Origin: Chondrilla cf. caribensis
Lineage: Eukaryota > Porifera > Demospongiae > Chondrillida > Chondrillidae
Length of the DNA: 64,000 nt
NCBI GenBank assembly: GCA_964020155.1
Contig: OZ026548.1
Coordinates: forward strand, 2,093,897-2,157,896
Reading direction: 5' to 3'
Below the pieces are notes generated by a model. That model searched no databases. It saw only the letters and a list, made by a program, of their open reading frames with translations, and had not been told where the DNA came from. This document shows positions 1-23,100 of this stretch, piece after piece (position 1 is the stretch's first letter; every line of letters starts with the position of its first letter). A program made the translations under genes and the position numbers.

Positions 1-114
1 CACAGGTGTGTGTTGTACAAACATGGCACAAATAACCCACATGAATCGTTGTGCTACTACACCCCCATGACTTAGCACAACTAGTTGGATACTCTGTACA
101 GTGTACTCTTTCTG

Positions 115-480
115 TTTATCCTTCCTTACCTCTCTATAGCTACATTGAGATCTTTGTGTACTACGTATGTCTGTATACCCCCTTCTTACCTCAATACACC
201 TACACGGCAAACCTTGTATACTATGTCTGTATATCCCTCCTACCTGACTACAACTACATTGAGAACCTTGTATACTATGTCTGTATACCCATCCTTACCT
301 GACTACAACTACATCGAGAACCTTGTATACTAGGTCTGTATATCCCTTCTTACCTCAATACAACTACATAACAGACCTTGTATATTATGTCTGTATATAC
401 CTTCTTACCTCAATAGAACTACATGGTAAACCTAGTATACTATTTCCGAATATCTCTCCTTAGCTCACCATGACTGCACA
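115..480. repeat. Minisatellite, about 60 bp period, about 6 copies
   Basis: The words CTTGTATACTATGTCTGTAT and CTTACCTCAATACAACTACA recur every 60 or so bases, with point differences between copies. The array has no coding or structural signal beyond its periodicity. Confidence 0.8.
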
Positions 481-751
481 TAGAAACCTGTCAATGTACT
501 ATTGACACTGAAGCTAAACACTGTACACTAATACCCATATATCTCAGTATGTTTGGTGTATTGTGTATGGCTTATTGTTGTGGGCAATTCAGCCATTGTC
601 TGCATACGTCGAACACAGATTAATCGTCACATACAGACAATCAACAAAGTACAGTATATACGTAGTATAAAGTACTGTATGTATATACAATTCTATATAC
701 ATAGATTAATATGGCATAACACCACCTATGCTACTGTACAGTAGCGCTGTA

Positions 752-926
752 CTGAAACACTCTATAACGGACACATCGGGCGGACCATTTTGTCTCCTGT
801 AGAGGGGCTGCCCACTCTTCAGAGGTGAAGAATGTATCAGCACCATAGGGAAGTCATTTTTGTTACCTCTAAAAGTGTCCTTTGTAGAGAGTGATTTTAT
901 GTGCCCCTTATTTGGAGGTTCCACTG
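752..926. mobile_element. MITE-like element with CAGTGGAACC-type ends
   Basis: The right end reads GGAGGTTCCACTG and the left end is a degraded complement (CTGAAACACTCTATAACGG). The ends match the TA-flanked elements at 23145, 28532, 29892, 31152 and 46272. It is about 175 bp and non-coding. Confidence 0.55.
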
Positions 927-2664
927 TGTACACAAGCAGTTTACTGTTTATAAAGGTCAGCTTACAGGTTGACCAATCACATGACCTTGGTATGTGCTGG
1001 TATCAATACACTCTGACACAATAGGTCATACAGTCTGCACTCACTGTAGGGAGGGGTCTCTCCATGTGGCCTCTTTGCTGAGTCAGCAGACCTTATACTG
1101 TTACTATTACGCCTGTTGATTACTGTTGGGGCCTGCTTATAATACATACTACAGTGTTAGTGCAGCCATAGACCTGCAGCATGTACGACTGGCTGAGTGA
1201 GTAACCTGGTTAATACATGCACTGTACATGCTCCTGGTTGATATGTACATACACCTGAAATAGTCCCTAGCTCATGTACGCTGTGTCAACCAGTACTGAT
1301 AGCAAGCACCTCTAATGTGAAGTACAGAATTGCTACGTGTGCCATTTGAGTATACTTCCTTCATAAGTTAGACTGATCCCAGTTGTTCACTACTACTACC
1401 TCATTCTGCAGGTCTTACATTGTTATATGCCAGTTCTTCTCTACAAGACCCCCAGTCTACACATGTACACCTCCCAACTAGTCATCCCAGTTGCTGATTA
1501 GATTTACGTTGATCCACAGGCATTACATGTTGTCATATAACCCTGTTTGTTCACCACATGGACTTAGTCTATGTATCTGAAGTACAAAGAATGGAAATTG
1601 TATCTCATTGAATTTTGATTTAACAATGTTTTTCTGTCTGCTGTGACTGGCCGTAATGAATGTTTACTTTAATCCTATTATAATACCGTGTGTGTAATTA
1701 AGTTGATTAGGGACGTTGGCTGTGTTTCACTGAATGCCTACCATTTGACATAAGTTGACTACATGTGGAATGTACATTCACAAATTAACCTGCAGATGGC
1801 TATTACATATATATACGTATGTATGGAGATGAAATACAGTCTCAATTCTCATTTATGCACAAACAAGATAAAGGGCTCAAGGTGGTGAAGACATGCTATA
1901 GATTTACAGAGTTGATTGCATTGGATTGATAGTATTATTTCCACATACATACATGTAGTATAATCCAACTAGAAGACCATGCACCGCAGAAACAGGATCA
2001 CACGTTTACAGTCCCAGAGATTCCTATACTGTGTTCCTTTGTATGCCTTTGCCATCGAAATTCAAATTACCTCAAATTGACACCCCTTGACTGGTCCCAT
2101 TAGTGGTCTCAATTGCGAGGTTCTACTGTACATGTTTAAGTACATAACTGACAACACAGAACCGTGTACACACTAGGTACATATTAGGTGACCTCTCATA
2201 CTCATCAATCATGTGTGAATGTACATACACACACTGTACGCTAATGACTATATACTCCAAGACAGATTATAGTATTTCATATCTTATCACAGGACATACA
2301 GAACACTGCGTATCAGATCATGTTTTCTTGTTACTGTATTGTGTATCTACATGCATATAGGATGACTTCCTTCAGTTGATTGAAGATTCTGGTTTCATGA
2401 AAACCACGTACGTCAACTTCACAGCCGGGATAGTAGCTGTCCATTCGGCCTACAAATCGTGGAACTCGTGAGACTGTGACAATAACTTTCATTACATACA
2501 TACCGTAACGCATTTCATACAGATCAATTGATTGTTCATTGTACACACGTACGTACGTTGGATCTACGTATAATAATTCCACAATTAGTTAGGCTATACT
2601 AGATGGGTTGTTACATGTTGATCACTAACATAATAAAAAGTGGCAATGGACACAGTCAACATCT

Positions 2665-2934
2665 TCAGCCTGACTTGAAAAGGAGTATAGCAACTTGACC
2701 GAGGTAGAAATAAACGAAGTGCTTCGTTTCGTGGGTGACGTAGGACCCAAAGTTTCTTCCCACAATGCAGTGCCACGTTGGGTTGTACTTTCTATCGAAC
2801 TCTTTCTTCAAGTGAGCTGCAATGTCCTTCTCGATGTTGAATTTCTCCAGGGCTTGCGTGGCGCAGTCGATCGCGTCTTGTTGCATGTCTTCGGACATGT
2901 CGGCGTTCTTTACAACTGCTTTCCTTTCCGTCAT
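2665..2934 (-). CDS. DYNLL: Dynein light chain LC8 (DYNLL family), 89 aa
   Basis: This is the LC8 light chain, a homodimeric hub that binds short linear motifs and is a subunit of cytoplasmic dynein, axonemal dynein and myosin V. The 89-residue length equals the family norm. Diagnostic blocks are [20 protein letters not shown] near the N-terminus, the helix [20 protein letters not shown], the [19 protein letters not shown] strand block and the C-terminal [14 protein letters not shown]. The frame is open for 26 codons upstream of the chosen Met. I start at 2934 because the MTERKAV N-terminus aligns with MCDRKAV of other LC8 proteins. The coding sequence has no intron. It is divergent from THOC6, 207 bp away. 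I cannot separate DYNLL1 from DYNLL2. Confidence 0.97.
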   Translation of the reverse strand: MTERKAVVKNADMSEDMQQDAIDCATQALEKFNIEKDIAAHLKKEFDRKYNPTWHCIVGRNFGSYVTHETKHFVYFYLGQVAILLFKSG

Positions 2935-3141
2935 TCTTGAGATAAATTTGTAGTGTAGTAAAGTATACAATTCCGCGTAGAGGTATACAGAACTCGAGAA
3001 ATACGAAGACAAATCGTAGTTCTTTATAAGAACTTTCTGGAGGTCTATCGAGGACAGTTGCTATGGATACCAGGACGTTGTAACAGAATCGATGACAAAA
3101 TTAAGGCGCGCAGTGACAAGGGTGGTTGTAACAGTGACAAG
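2935..3141. promoter_or_regulatory. Shared upstream region of divergent LC8 and THOC6 genes
   Basis: Only 207 bp separate the two start codons, so the promoters and 5' UTRs of both genes must overlap or abut here unless upstream non-coding exons exist. I see no clear TATA box. The call as a bidirectional promoter is inferred from spacing. Confidence 0.55.
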
Positions 3142-13937
<10,796 letters not shown>

Positions 13938-15688
13938 GTCAATCCATGTCCTGCACACGTCAGCTGTGTACATGCTTGTGTTGCATAGTAAATCCTACAT
14001 ACATACCTTTCTGTGTGTGAGTTTAATGTTGCATATTTCAGTTGAAGATGAGTACATCCATACATGATAAAATTATTTCTTTATGGTTGTAGGACTATTG
14101 TTTAACGCTTCTATAGTGATATTCAGGCACATATTATAATACAAAACGAGTTTAAGTAAAGAATTTTGTATTTTATGTGCCTGAAGAAGCCCGTGATGGG
14201 TGAAACCTTGCACGAATGATTAATTTGTGAAAAGAATTACCTGAATATGACGTGTTAAACAATAGTCTTACAACCATAAAGAAATACAACCAACATGTCT
14301 AACAACTTTCACATTTTCATGATGGAATTATTGTACCTACTAGTCTACGTTTGTATATACGCATCCATACCTATGTATGTAGCGTGAGTATAAGTCATGC
14401 CATGCGTGTATGTAAGTGTGTACATACGTACTGTGTATATGTGTATATTTACATACATATGTATGTACCTATAGTTTGTTGACCTGTAGTCAGTTTCAAC
14501 TCAGTTTTGCATTACACAATTACATACATACGTACATATTAATTGAGTTTCGCATAGCGTGTATGCACACAGCTCTGGAATTGGAGTTCATTGTCACACC
14601 TCGCCATTCTTGTCAGTGGTGGACTTGATGTGTGTATAATTCTCCCCCATATCCAGGTAGAGTGAATGCATCAACAAGAAATGGTTTCCTTCCACTAATG
14701 CATGTGATTGAAGTGAATCAATGAATTTGTATGTTTTGATGTAGTAACCAATCATTGTGCAATGTGTGACTTTTCAAGTTATACTTGTCAAACTTTTGTA
14801 TTCATTGTACTGTACTAATTATATATATTGGTTTCTAAATTGTATGACTTTGTGTGTACGTATACCAAGTTATGTATGTATATGTTTTAGTAACATTAAT
14901 GTGAGTTGGGCTCATTATTCTTGGGTACATTTTCTGTGATCACTTCAAAACCAATAATTTAATAATAGAGATTGATGTTGCTGTGTGTGATATGTGACAT
15001 TTGCAAGGAAAAGGAATCACTGCTGACTTTGAATTCACTGATAAGTGACAAATACCAACAAGTGCATGGTTTATGTACGTATATAATAATATTATTGACT
15101 TGATGAGAAATTTAATGTGTACAAGAACACATGCATTATATAAAAATATACTGTAATAATACTACTGATGTCCTGCATTTATATATTATTATACAAATTC
15201 ATATAGTATTAAAGGTGTATGAACTTGTATAGTATAGTTTGATGATTTAATTGCCTTACATATGTATGTATAAATATATTATGTATGTACATATAGATAG
15301 GCATGTATGCATGGTCAATTGCCTTCATCAGGATGTTACATGAGCTGTGTGAGTGCTGCCCATAACTTGTCAATTATAATTATCTTGGTTGAGCAAGCTA
15401 TGCAAGTACAGAGTTCAGATCGAGTTCACAAAACATTAAGCTGTAGTCAAAACACATTCAGCAATACACAATAGGACATACTGCAGGGGGGCTCAAAAAT
15501 GCTCTGATATAACAAATAATATAGTTGTTTAATTTTCAATGTAAACATATATGCCATCAAAGGCTGCTGTATTGGAGAGTAAACACAAGAAGAGCACATA
15601 TAGCTAGGGTCACTTTATTAAGAGAGTCACAGTTTGTGTGCACACAGAACCTTCATTCGAGTATTACAGTATAAGAATACTCTCAGCC
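13938..15688. other. Intergenic stretch between THOC6 and the collagen-stub gene
   Basis: It contains the 3' flank of THOC6, a foldback element (14075-14285), and AT-rich sequence with TACGTA-type words. I see no coding exon. The short open frames here lack family signal. Confidence 0.6.
14075..14285. mobile_element. 211-bp MITE with about 35-bp terminal inverted repeats
   Basis: The left end ATTTCTTTATGGTTGTAGGA and the right end, read in reverse complement, ATTTCTTTATGGTTGTAAGA, match over about 33 of 35 bases and continue into CTATTGTTTAACG. The interior is non-coding and includes GCCTGAAGAAGCCCGTGATG. It is probably a non-autonomous DNA transposon. I did not find a clear target-site duplication. 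Confidence 0.8.
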
Positions 15689-16786
15689 ATGAGGACCTTG
15701 TCAACTCTGTTTAACTACGCTATTGTATCTCTGGCTGTCTTCTCCTTTGTCGTAATCCCTGTCAATGGAAAAGGTCACCAGGGTGAACAGACTGGAATTG
15801 CTGATAACGAGACTATCCGATGTAGCCCTTGTTGTATGGGACCTCCGGGGAGGGATGGGAGGGATGGTCCACCTGGACCTCCAGCAACCATATCCCACTT
15901 TGAATACATTCGACTCAAGGAAGAACTGATTGAGGACACCAGGGAACAAATTAATAAAGACATTACTACCAACAAAGACAGGGAATGTCAGGAAATTGGA
16001 AGGACTCCAGACAAACCAGCTTCTTCCTGTAGAGCTATCTTCCTCTGTGGTCAAGATAACGCGACTTCGGGATACTACTGGATCAAGGGAGAGAAAGATT
16101 CCAAAATTATAATAACACAATTCTACTGCAACATGGAAGACACTCGCTGTGGGATCAGAGGAGGATGGATGAGAGTGGCCCACATCGACATGACTGATCC
16201 GGATGATACCTGTCCTCCTCCGCTGAGAACACTGAACTCTCCAAAACGAATGTGTGCTAGGTCTGTGTCCACTGGATGTTCCTCAGTGGCGTACTCCACA
16301 TGTGGCATTCCGTACACCAGGGTGTGTGGGAGGGCTATCGGATATGCCTATCGAACACCTGACGGGTTCAATCCGCAACCAAGCATTAATGGTCCCTACA
16401 TTGATGGCCTCTCCATCACTCACGGAAGTCCCAGAAAGCACATATGGTCATATGCAGCCGGTTATTCCCAGGAGATGGGAGTTGATACCAACTGTCCATG
16501 TGCCACAACCCCAGGGAAGTCACCCCCTTCAAATGTAGGCAGTCAGTACCACTGCGAAGCAGGCAGGACTGGGGGAATATCGGGGACAACCTTTGCAACT
16601 GATCCCCTGTGGGACGGGAAGGGGTGTTTCACAGGAAGTAACTGTTGTTCAACCAGTGGGTTGCCATGGTTCTGTAGAACACTATCTTGTGAAACTACCG
16701 ACAACATTGAGGTCAGATGGTGTTGTAACGAGGTACCGACTAACGAAGAGGTGGCGACGGAACTACTGGAGATCTACATCATCTAA
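15689..16786 (+). CDS. Secreted collagen-stub protein with Cys-rich fibrinogen-like domain, 365 aa
   Basis: Residues 1-27 form a signal peptide (hydrophobic run AIVSLAVFSFVVI ending near VNG). After a CSPCC cluster there is a very short Gly-X-Y stretch, GPPGRDGRDGPPGPP (five triplets), then a charged helical linker. The rest is a Cys-rich domain with GYYWI, FYCNMED and GGWMRVAHIDM, which resemble the start of fibrinogen-related domains. It then has DGLSITHGSPRKHIWSYAAG, CPCA, YHCEAG, DPLWDGKGC, CC, PWF and DNIEVRWCC. I associate this pattern with large families in sponges and cnidarians. It probably acts outside the cell as a trimeric, lectin-like or matrix protein. An earlier in-frame Met at 15638 is possible, but the later one gives the signal peptide. 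The coding sequence is a single exon. Confidence 0.85.
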   Translation: MRTLSTLFNYAIVSLAVFSFVVIPVNGKGHQGEQTGIADNETIRCSPCCMGPPGRDGRDGPPGPPATISHFEYIRLKEELIEDTREQINKDITTNKDRECQEIGRTPDKPASSCRAIFLCGQDNATSGYYWIKGEKDSKIIITQFYCNMEDTRCGIRGGWMRVAHIDMTDPDDTCPPPLRTLNSPKRMCARSVSTGCSSVAYSTCGIPYTRVCGRAIGYAYRTPDGFNPQPSINGPYIDGLSITHGSPRKHIWSYAAGYSQEMGVDTNCPCATTPGKSPPSNVGSQYHCEAGRTGGISGTTFATDPLWDGKGCFTGSNCCSTSGLPWFCRTLSCETTDNIEVRWCCNEVPTNEEVATELLEIYII

Positions 16787-16800
16787 CAACAACAGCTACA

Positions 16801-16842
16801 GTGGTGGAGATGAGCTCTACAGTGGTGGAGATGAGCTCTACA
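16801..16842. repeat. 21-bp perfect tandem duplication just after the stop codon
   Basis: GTGGTGGAGATGAGCTCTAC plus one base occurs twice in a row, 14 bases after the stop codon of the collagen-stub gene, so it probably lies in the 3' UTR. Confidence 0.9.
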
Positions 16843-17335
16843 GTGTGTGGACTATAACAGTGTTTACTAGCTAGATAGGACTAACATCTTAGATAGTTTA
16901 TAGTATAGTAAAAATGATAGGCTAAGCATGAGTTTTACGATCATGTCTGTCCGGTTAGTACATGTTATATTCTTAGAATCTACATATACATGTACTTTGA
17001 TATTATGTGATGGTTATCATTGCACATAATAATAATACTATTGGATGAATGGACATACACTGCTATTGCTTCAGCATAAATGCAATATACCTGTGGTTGA
17101 ATTCTGGTCTTATAGGACCACACTTGTTATTGACCGCCAAGTTTGGAGTAGCTAATAATGAGTTAACTTGTTTGAGTGCGTTGGTTTTGCATCCGTCTAG
17201 GAACTTGGCAACTATAATGTTTAATATAATAATATTCAAATGACTGAATTGCTTGGAATCAAGCTTCACTGTTAAATGATAATACATACATAACACATAC
17301 GTACATATTTACACGTGCCATGCAGTGATATCAAT
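16843..17335. other. Short intergenic space, nothing recognised
   Basis: It lies between two convergent genes, the collagen-stub gene (plus) and the SAM gene (minus). It should hold both 3' UTRs. I see no other feature. Confidence 0.5.
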
Positions 17336-18146
17336 TCAGAAATTACTAGACTTCCCCTTAGTTCTACTGCAATCTTCCAGCTCCATCCCCAGAGCATTGC
17401 GGGGTTCCAGTGATATGGATTTGTTCCAGTAAGGCTCGTCCTGCTGCAGCATCTTCCTCAGTTCACTGGTGATGGTCTTGATGTGTGTCCAGTCTTGAAC
17501 GCCCAATCTAGGCAGAGTGGACGCATCCACAAGTATCAGCTTCCTTCCGCTGATGAGATTAGAAGTGAAGCATTCCTGGAGGGTATGGCAAATGGACATA
17601 CAAAGTGAAATGGGGGACTTGACATTGACATCCGTCAATATATGGACAATAGCTGTTGTCACAAGTCTACACATGCATCATCGGCCATGGACAGGGGATT
17701 TAATGCTTTGAATGTAACTCAAATTATGTCCGATGCAACCACAGAGGTGTTACAGCCGGTGTCCTTGGATGCATACGATATAGTCCCTACTTTGACTACA
17801 ACGGTACTCGGTCCTCCTTTCAGGGGCCTTAACACCCTTTTTATGAACATTCCGAACACTGATTATGCGAGTAAGAAATTTTCACGATAATTTTGACATA
17901 TCCATCTTTCTCCTTAGAATTCCTATTCTTGTACATGTACACTGCCGGTTCTGTCGTACTAAGACCTGGAAGCACCGTGCCAGGCAGGTTGATACTTACG
18001 AAGATTACATCAACTTGAGATGACGTTGAGAGACCAACCTTATACTGAGGCAGTCCGAGACTTTCTATCCACTCTCCTACTTGCTCTTCCGTCCAGTTGG
18101 CGCATTCCGGAATAGATATACGATCACCTCGTCTGTCGGCGGCCAT
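17336..18146 (-). CDS. SAM-domain protein, SAMD15-like, two exons, 115 aa
   Basis: Exon 1 is 18146-18039 and exon 2 is 17575-17336 (minus strand), joined in phase 0. The joined protein carries one sterile alpha motif domain, a helical protein-protein interaction module. Exon 1 gives NWTEEQVGEWIESLGLPQYK. Exon 2 continues ECFTSNLISGRKLILVDAST and LPRLGVQDWTHIKTITSELR, as in SAMD15-type domains (W..E.V..WL...GL.QY, G..LL.VD...L..LGI.D..H...I). The C-terminal 30 residues are polar and unmatched. The start codon sits in a strong Kozak-like context (ACAAAATGGCC). The donor GTTGGT is weak. The protein is short next to vertebrate SAMD15, and the family assignment within SAM proteins is tentative. 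Confidence 0.8.
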
Positions 18147-18221
18147 TTTGTTGTAAATTTCCCGTTGCCATGTGATTAGTCTTCAGCTGTAGACGCGTCA
18201 TAGCTTGCAGGAACCCGAAAA
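18147..18221. promoter_or_regulatory. 75-bp divergent spacer between SAM gene and HEATR6
   Basis: Only 75 bases separate the two start codons, so this must hold parts of both 5' UTRs and probably a bidirectional core promoter. No TATA box is visible, and the sequence is less AT-rich than its surroundings (GACGCGTCATAG). Confidence 0.6.
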
Positions 18222-19961
18222 ATGGAGGTCTTCGAATGGATCAGGCATGTCTTAGCTACCACAACTCCTTCATTAGAATTTGAGTCAATATTGGTTGTTC
18301 TGGTGAAATATGGCGTGACATCGGATCAAACGGCGAGTGGCATACCCATAGCACACAATCTATTCCAGATCTATGTATATATAGCAGACCTATAGCTATT
18401 GTGTGTATATAGGCGCTGTACTGTACTGTATGATAGAGCTACATTGTATCATAATAGCATAGAGTATCTAGTTGTGGTAAACCGTCACCATTAGCAATAG
18501 AAGACTGTGGTTAACCTTAAAACTGTAGCATTTTGAAGTAGAAAACTGTTTATTAGAAAGTTACCAGAATCATACCATGATTGGAATTACCCCATTTTGT
18601 CTTGCTGTACTGAAGGGTACTTATACTGGTATACTAGTACATGTGTAGATGTGCTAGTATACTAGTATATGTGCCAGTGTACCAGTAGTTTTCAATTGTA
18701 CATTGTATACATATGTACCTATGTGCATACATACTCCCACATGTATTATTCTTATTGTATGCATTGATACACACACATGTGCAATACACTGGTGCTAACG
18801 TGCGTGCATATTCTTCTTTGTATAGTTCATAAAGGATTTCCTATGCAAGTCCTCTGTCTTGGCTCACGTACTGGAGGTTGGCAACCTTCGGACCACAGTG
18901 TTGGGACTGCAGTGTATTGACAGCCTGGCCTCTCGGTTAGTACATTATGCACCACCCAACTGTGTATGTAGCTCAGTGAGTACCTTGAAGGGCATGGCAA
19001 ATCTGTTCTGTGAGTACGGTGAATACATAAGTACTTGTTGATCTGCCGCAATTTGATTTCAGAGAATATGGCAGATTAACGAGTTTGATGAATTAAGTGG
19101 ACATTCATTGGTACTTGTACATTATATTGGTACTGGGAAATCTTGGCGGGTTAAAAGGTTTGGCAGATTAACAAGAATTCACTGTACCTTGTAGGGCACT
19201 GCTAGTCTGTACTTCTCAAGAGGGATTTTGCCATCAGTGCCAGCTAACATAGTGTACCTACACAAGGGACCTAGTGAACTGTATGTGTGTACTAACTAAT
19301 CATACCAATGTTAGTACGTGTACACTAAGCAAGTACCTATATGGTATTAGTGTGTATGTATGTAGTGTGTGTTCTGTACTCTCTCAAGTGTCAGCATACA
19401 TATCTGAAGGTAACAAATGGTTACCTAGTTATTATGTCTATGCATGTTCACCACTGGACTTTGTCCTCGCAGGTGGTTTTATCCACTTAATTAGATTAAT
19501 TACACTATGTACAGTACATATTGTGTATTATGTTACTGTTTGCCTGTCCTTACTGCTACTGTGCTAAGCCAATAGTGACTAGATGACCGTTGCTTCACAT
19601 GTTGTGTTTAGCCTACATGATAATACCTGAGACAAGCCTCACTAAGAACAATCCACCAATTTCCACAGTCCACTAACTTGTTAAACTTCACTGGTCAATT
19701 TCATGCCATTGATCTTCTAATCTTGTAGTATTACCTAACAGTAGTCACTATGCAGGAAGTCCATATGAAATGGCCTCAATAAGAAGACCTTTTCTCATAA
19801 CTGTGTGCTGATGTAGGTTTGTTCTCCTCTTAGTAAACTCGTCCCTAAGGAGTGCTGGGAATGGTGCTACTCCGTTACCATGGCACCCCTCAGTGAAGCA
19901 GTCACCTCGTTCAACAGAGACATGTACCCAGTGAGTGATGGTGGTCACAGTGCTGTGTGTG

Positions 19962-20045
<84 letters not shown>

Positions 20046-20054
20046 TCTATGTGT

Positions 20055-20131
<77 letters not shown>

Positions 20132-23100
20132 CGTGCATGTGTGCGTGCGTGTGTGCATGCGTGTGTATGTCTGTGTGATACATAATACTGAATATGTGTG
20201 TGCATTTATGTCTGTATTGTGTTTTGTCTATTCCACTGTGATTCAGATGTAATATATTTACATGTTTTTACATGCACATGTACATATGTGTGTATACATG
20301 TGCATGCACCCATCTCATGAGTTTGCTTTGTTTAGTTTCATCTTTGTGTTATTGGAGTGACTCTCCCAACATTTTAGTCAGTACTACCACCCAATCACCC
20401 TATGTACCTACCAATCACCCTATGTACCTACCAATCACCCTGTGTACCTACAACCTCCCTGTGTACCTACCAATCATCCTATGTACCTACCAATCACCCT
20501 GTGTACCTACGTACCAATCACCCTATGTACCTACCAATCACCCTATGTACCTTCATACCTACCTCCTGCAGTACCTCAACCAGTGCCTGAGAACGCTGAC
20601 ATCTCTGGTCCTAGTCCAAACTCCTTCTGGGGTACAGTTCCTCCTCACACTGCTCAGACCGTTGTTGACTCATGGGTTGCTGTCCATCCCTGTTTCCCGA
20701 TCAGGATCAGAGACCTCTGGTGATGAGGTCTTGTCTGACCGGGAGGGTGCTACACGACAACCTGGAGGACTGGCAGGGACCGGTTCCGACTCTGACGTAT
20801 CAGATTCGGAATATTCTCTCAGTGTGGACTTGAAGTCAAGGTGAGAACAATCTTATACGTATTTCATGTATTGTACCTACATATGTGTGTTTTGTTTTTG
20901 TTATGTTGTACATACTGTATTAACATGCTCTACATAGTACATACACACTCTGCACTTTTTATGTGTACATGCATGTGCACTTACTGTATACACATTTTTG
21001 TGTTGCACATACAGAGTATCTACATTCACATGCAGTGAATTGTCAATAATCTACCACCGTTTCATCCACCAAACCTTATCAACTTCAATTTCCCAGCACC
21101 AATGTAGCCGACAAGCTGTAATGTATGGCTAGTTAATCTGCCAAACTCAAATACATAAATGCATAAACATGATAGTATATTTGCATGCATGTGTATGTAA
21201 TCATATTTACTGTTACATCATATTGTGTACATTTACTTCAAACACACCATTTCTGCAATGGTAATAAATATGTGTATATATACGTATGTACATGATATGT
21301 ATGTCCAGTATGTACTGTGCACAGGGCTTGGTCAGCTCGTATTCGTCAGCAGTCCTACCAGTGTCTGTATTCACTCCTACACACCATGGAGAGGAAGGAG
21401 GTGTTCTCCTACTGGTCCATGTTCCTCACCACTAGCAACACCGAACCAGCTGGTCCAACCATACTCACCTGCTTAGTGAAGGAATCCTCCAGTAAGGTAC
21501 ACACTGTGTGTGTACATGGTTTGTAGTAATAATTGCATATCTGCATGCAAGCTCACATGACATACCATGTACGTATGTCAGTACATCAGACATACAACGT
21601 GCTATATTTTGTGATTACATACATACCTGCAGCATGTGTCCATGTCTTAACCAGTATAGCATCCGTTGCTAACGCTTTATACCGTTGCTAACGCTTTATA
21701 CGTTATAACATTGCTGTATAATGGTACTGTTTCTATGGTAACAGATGCTATACTTACATTACGTACATATATACTTGGTCATTGCCTTTATGTTCAGGTT
21801 CGTATGACCATAGCAATGTGTCTTTCTACTCTGCTGGAAGGAACCAAACCGCTCCTGTCTGCAGCAGATGATAGGTACGTATTTGGCTGCATGCACACAC
21901 ATGCACATTCAGTACATATCAAGTGAGGATGCACAGTGTAAACTGTACAATGACTCCTTTACGTAAGACCACTTGTCATGACTAACCACTATTGAACCAT
22001 CCAACCAGATATATGATATGGACCTACACTGTGTTCACATCTGTTCAAAGGCCACCCATCTAGAGGGATCACTTTTTCTTGTCACTTTGGTGGTGTTCAT
22101 GGGGTGGGACTTGTATATAAGGACCTCCCAAGGGACCTGGAAAGGTGGTCTCTATGGACAGGTGGTCTTCATACAGGGATGCTGTAATGTGCTTGTAGGC
22201 GAGTTGATATTGTGGATGGCTTGATGAGATCGTTTAGGACAGGTGGTCTTTGTGTGGAGATGGCCTTTATAACAGCTTCCAATGTACGTATGTAAACAGA
22301 TTTTATTACACATATGCTCACATCACAAATGCACAGACACATATGTACTTATGTACACATGTACATACCTACCTCTGTGTAAAACACACATTCATACACG
22401 AACCCATACCGGCATTCTGGCTTCCCACATATGTAGTCTCATCTCTCCAACTTCTCTATCATCACAGACCTCTGCAGTCACACGCCTTCATCCCATACTC
22501 GCACTGGCTGGGTGGCATCCTCAGGGACATTCACAGAGTGTTGCTCTTGGCAGCGTCAACAGAGGGAAATAGTAAAACACTTGTTCAGATTTTGAAGGTA
22601 CATATATACGTACTGTACATTTATCGCCCGATGACGTCATACATCAAAGAAACCGGTATGCCGGTATACAGGCTACCAGTACTGCAGTAACCTGCAAGCG
22701 CCCCCTAAAACCTAGCAACGCGACCGCACAATTATCACATCAATCAACACTTTGGAAGACCATTGTCAATCAATCAATCAGTCTCATACTGGTGTACAAC
22801 GTACAACTTTCTTCATTGGCTTGATTTGTTTCACTCTGCTTTCATGGCGAGGTGCCCTGAACCCCTGACGTTTCCTAATTTCGGACACTTTGGATTGTTG
22901 CGAAACTGTTCTCTTCGCGAATCGGCCGTTTTTCGGATCAAGTTTGGTATCAAACTGATCCTCAATCTACGAAACAACGTTTAAAGATTTGAATAAATTT
23001 AACCGATTATTGTACTTGCATGATGTTCCAAAGAAGAAAGCGTCCGGAATTGGGGCACCACACCATACTCGTTTTTGGGAGTCGTCATCTTTCATGTCGA

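Larger units (their letters stand above)
1..2664. other. Non-coding flank left of the LC8 gene
   Basis: I see no convincing coding exon here. It holds a minisatellite of about 60 bp period (about 115-480), a MITE-like element (about 752-926) and AT-rich sequence with many TACGTA/GTACATAC words. The part just below 2665 is probably the 3' UTR of the LC8 gene on the minus strand. The small open frame at 2331-2582 (minus) matches nothing I recognise. Confidence 0.6.

Noticed and set aside
2331..2582. 83-codon minus-strand frame next to LC8
   Set aside because: No recognisable family, no splice link that keeps LC8 sense, and it lies where the LC8 3' UTR is expected.
2935..3012. 26-residue N-terminal extension of LC8
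   Set aside because: The frame is open, but the family is 89 residues long and the Met at 2934 matches the normal N-terminus.
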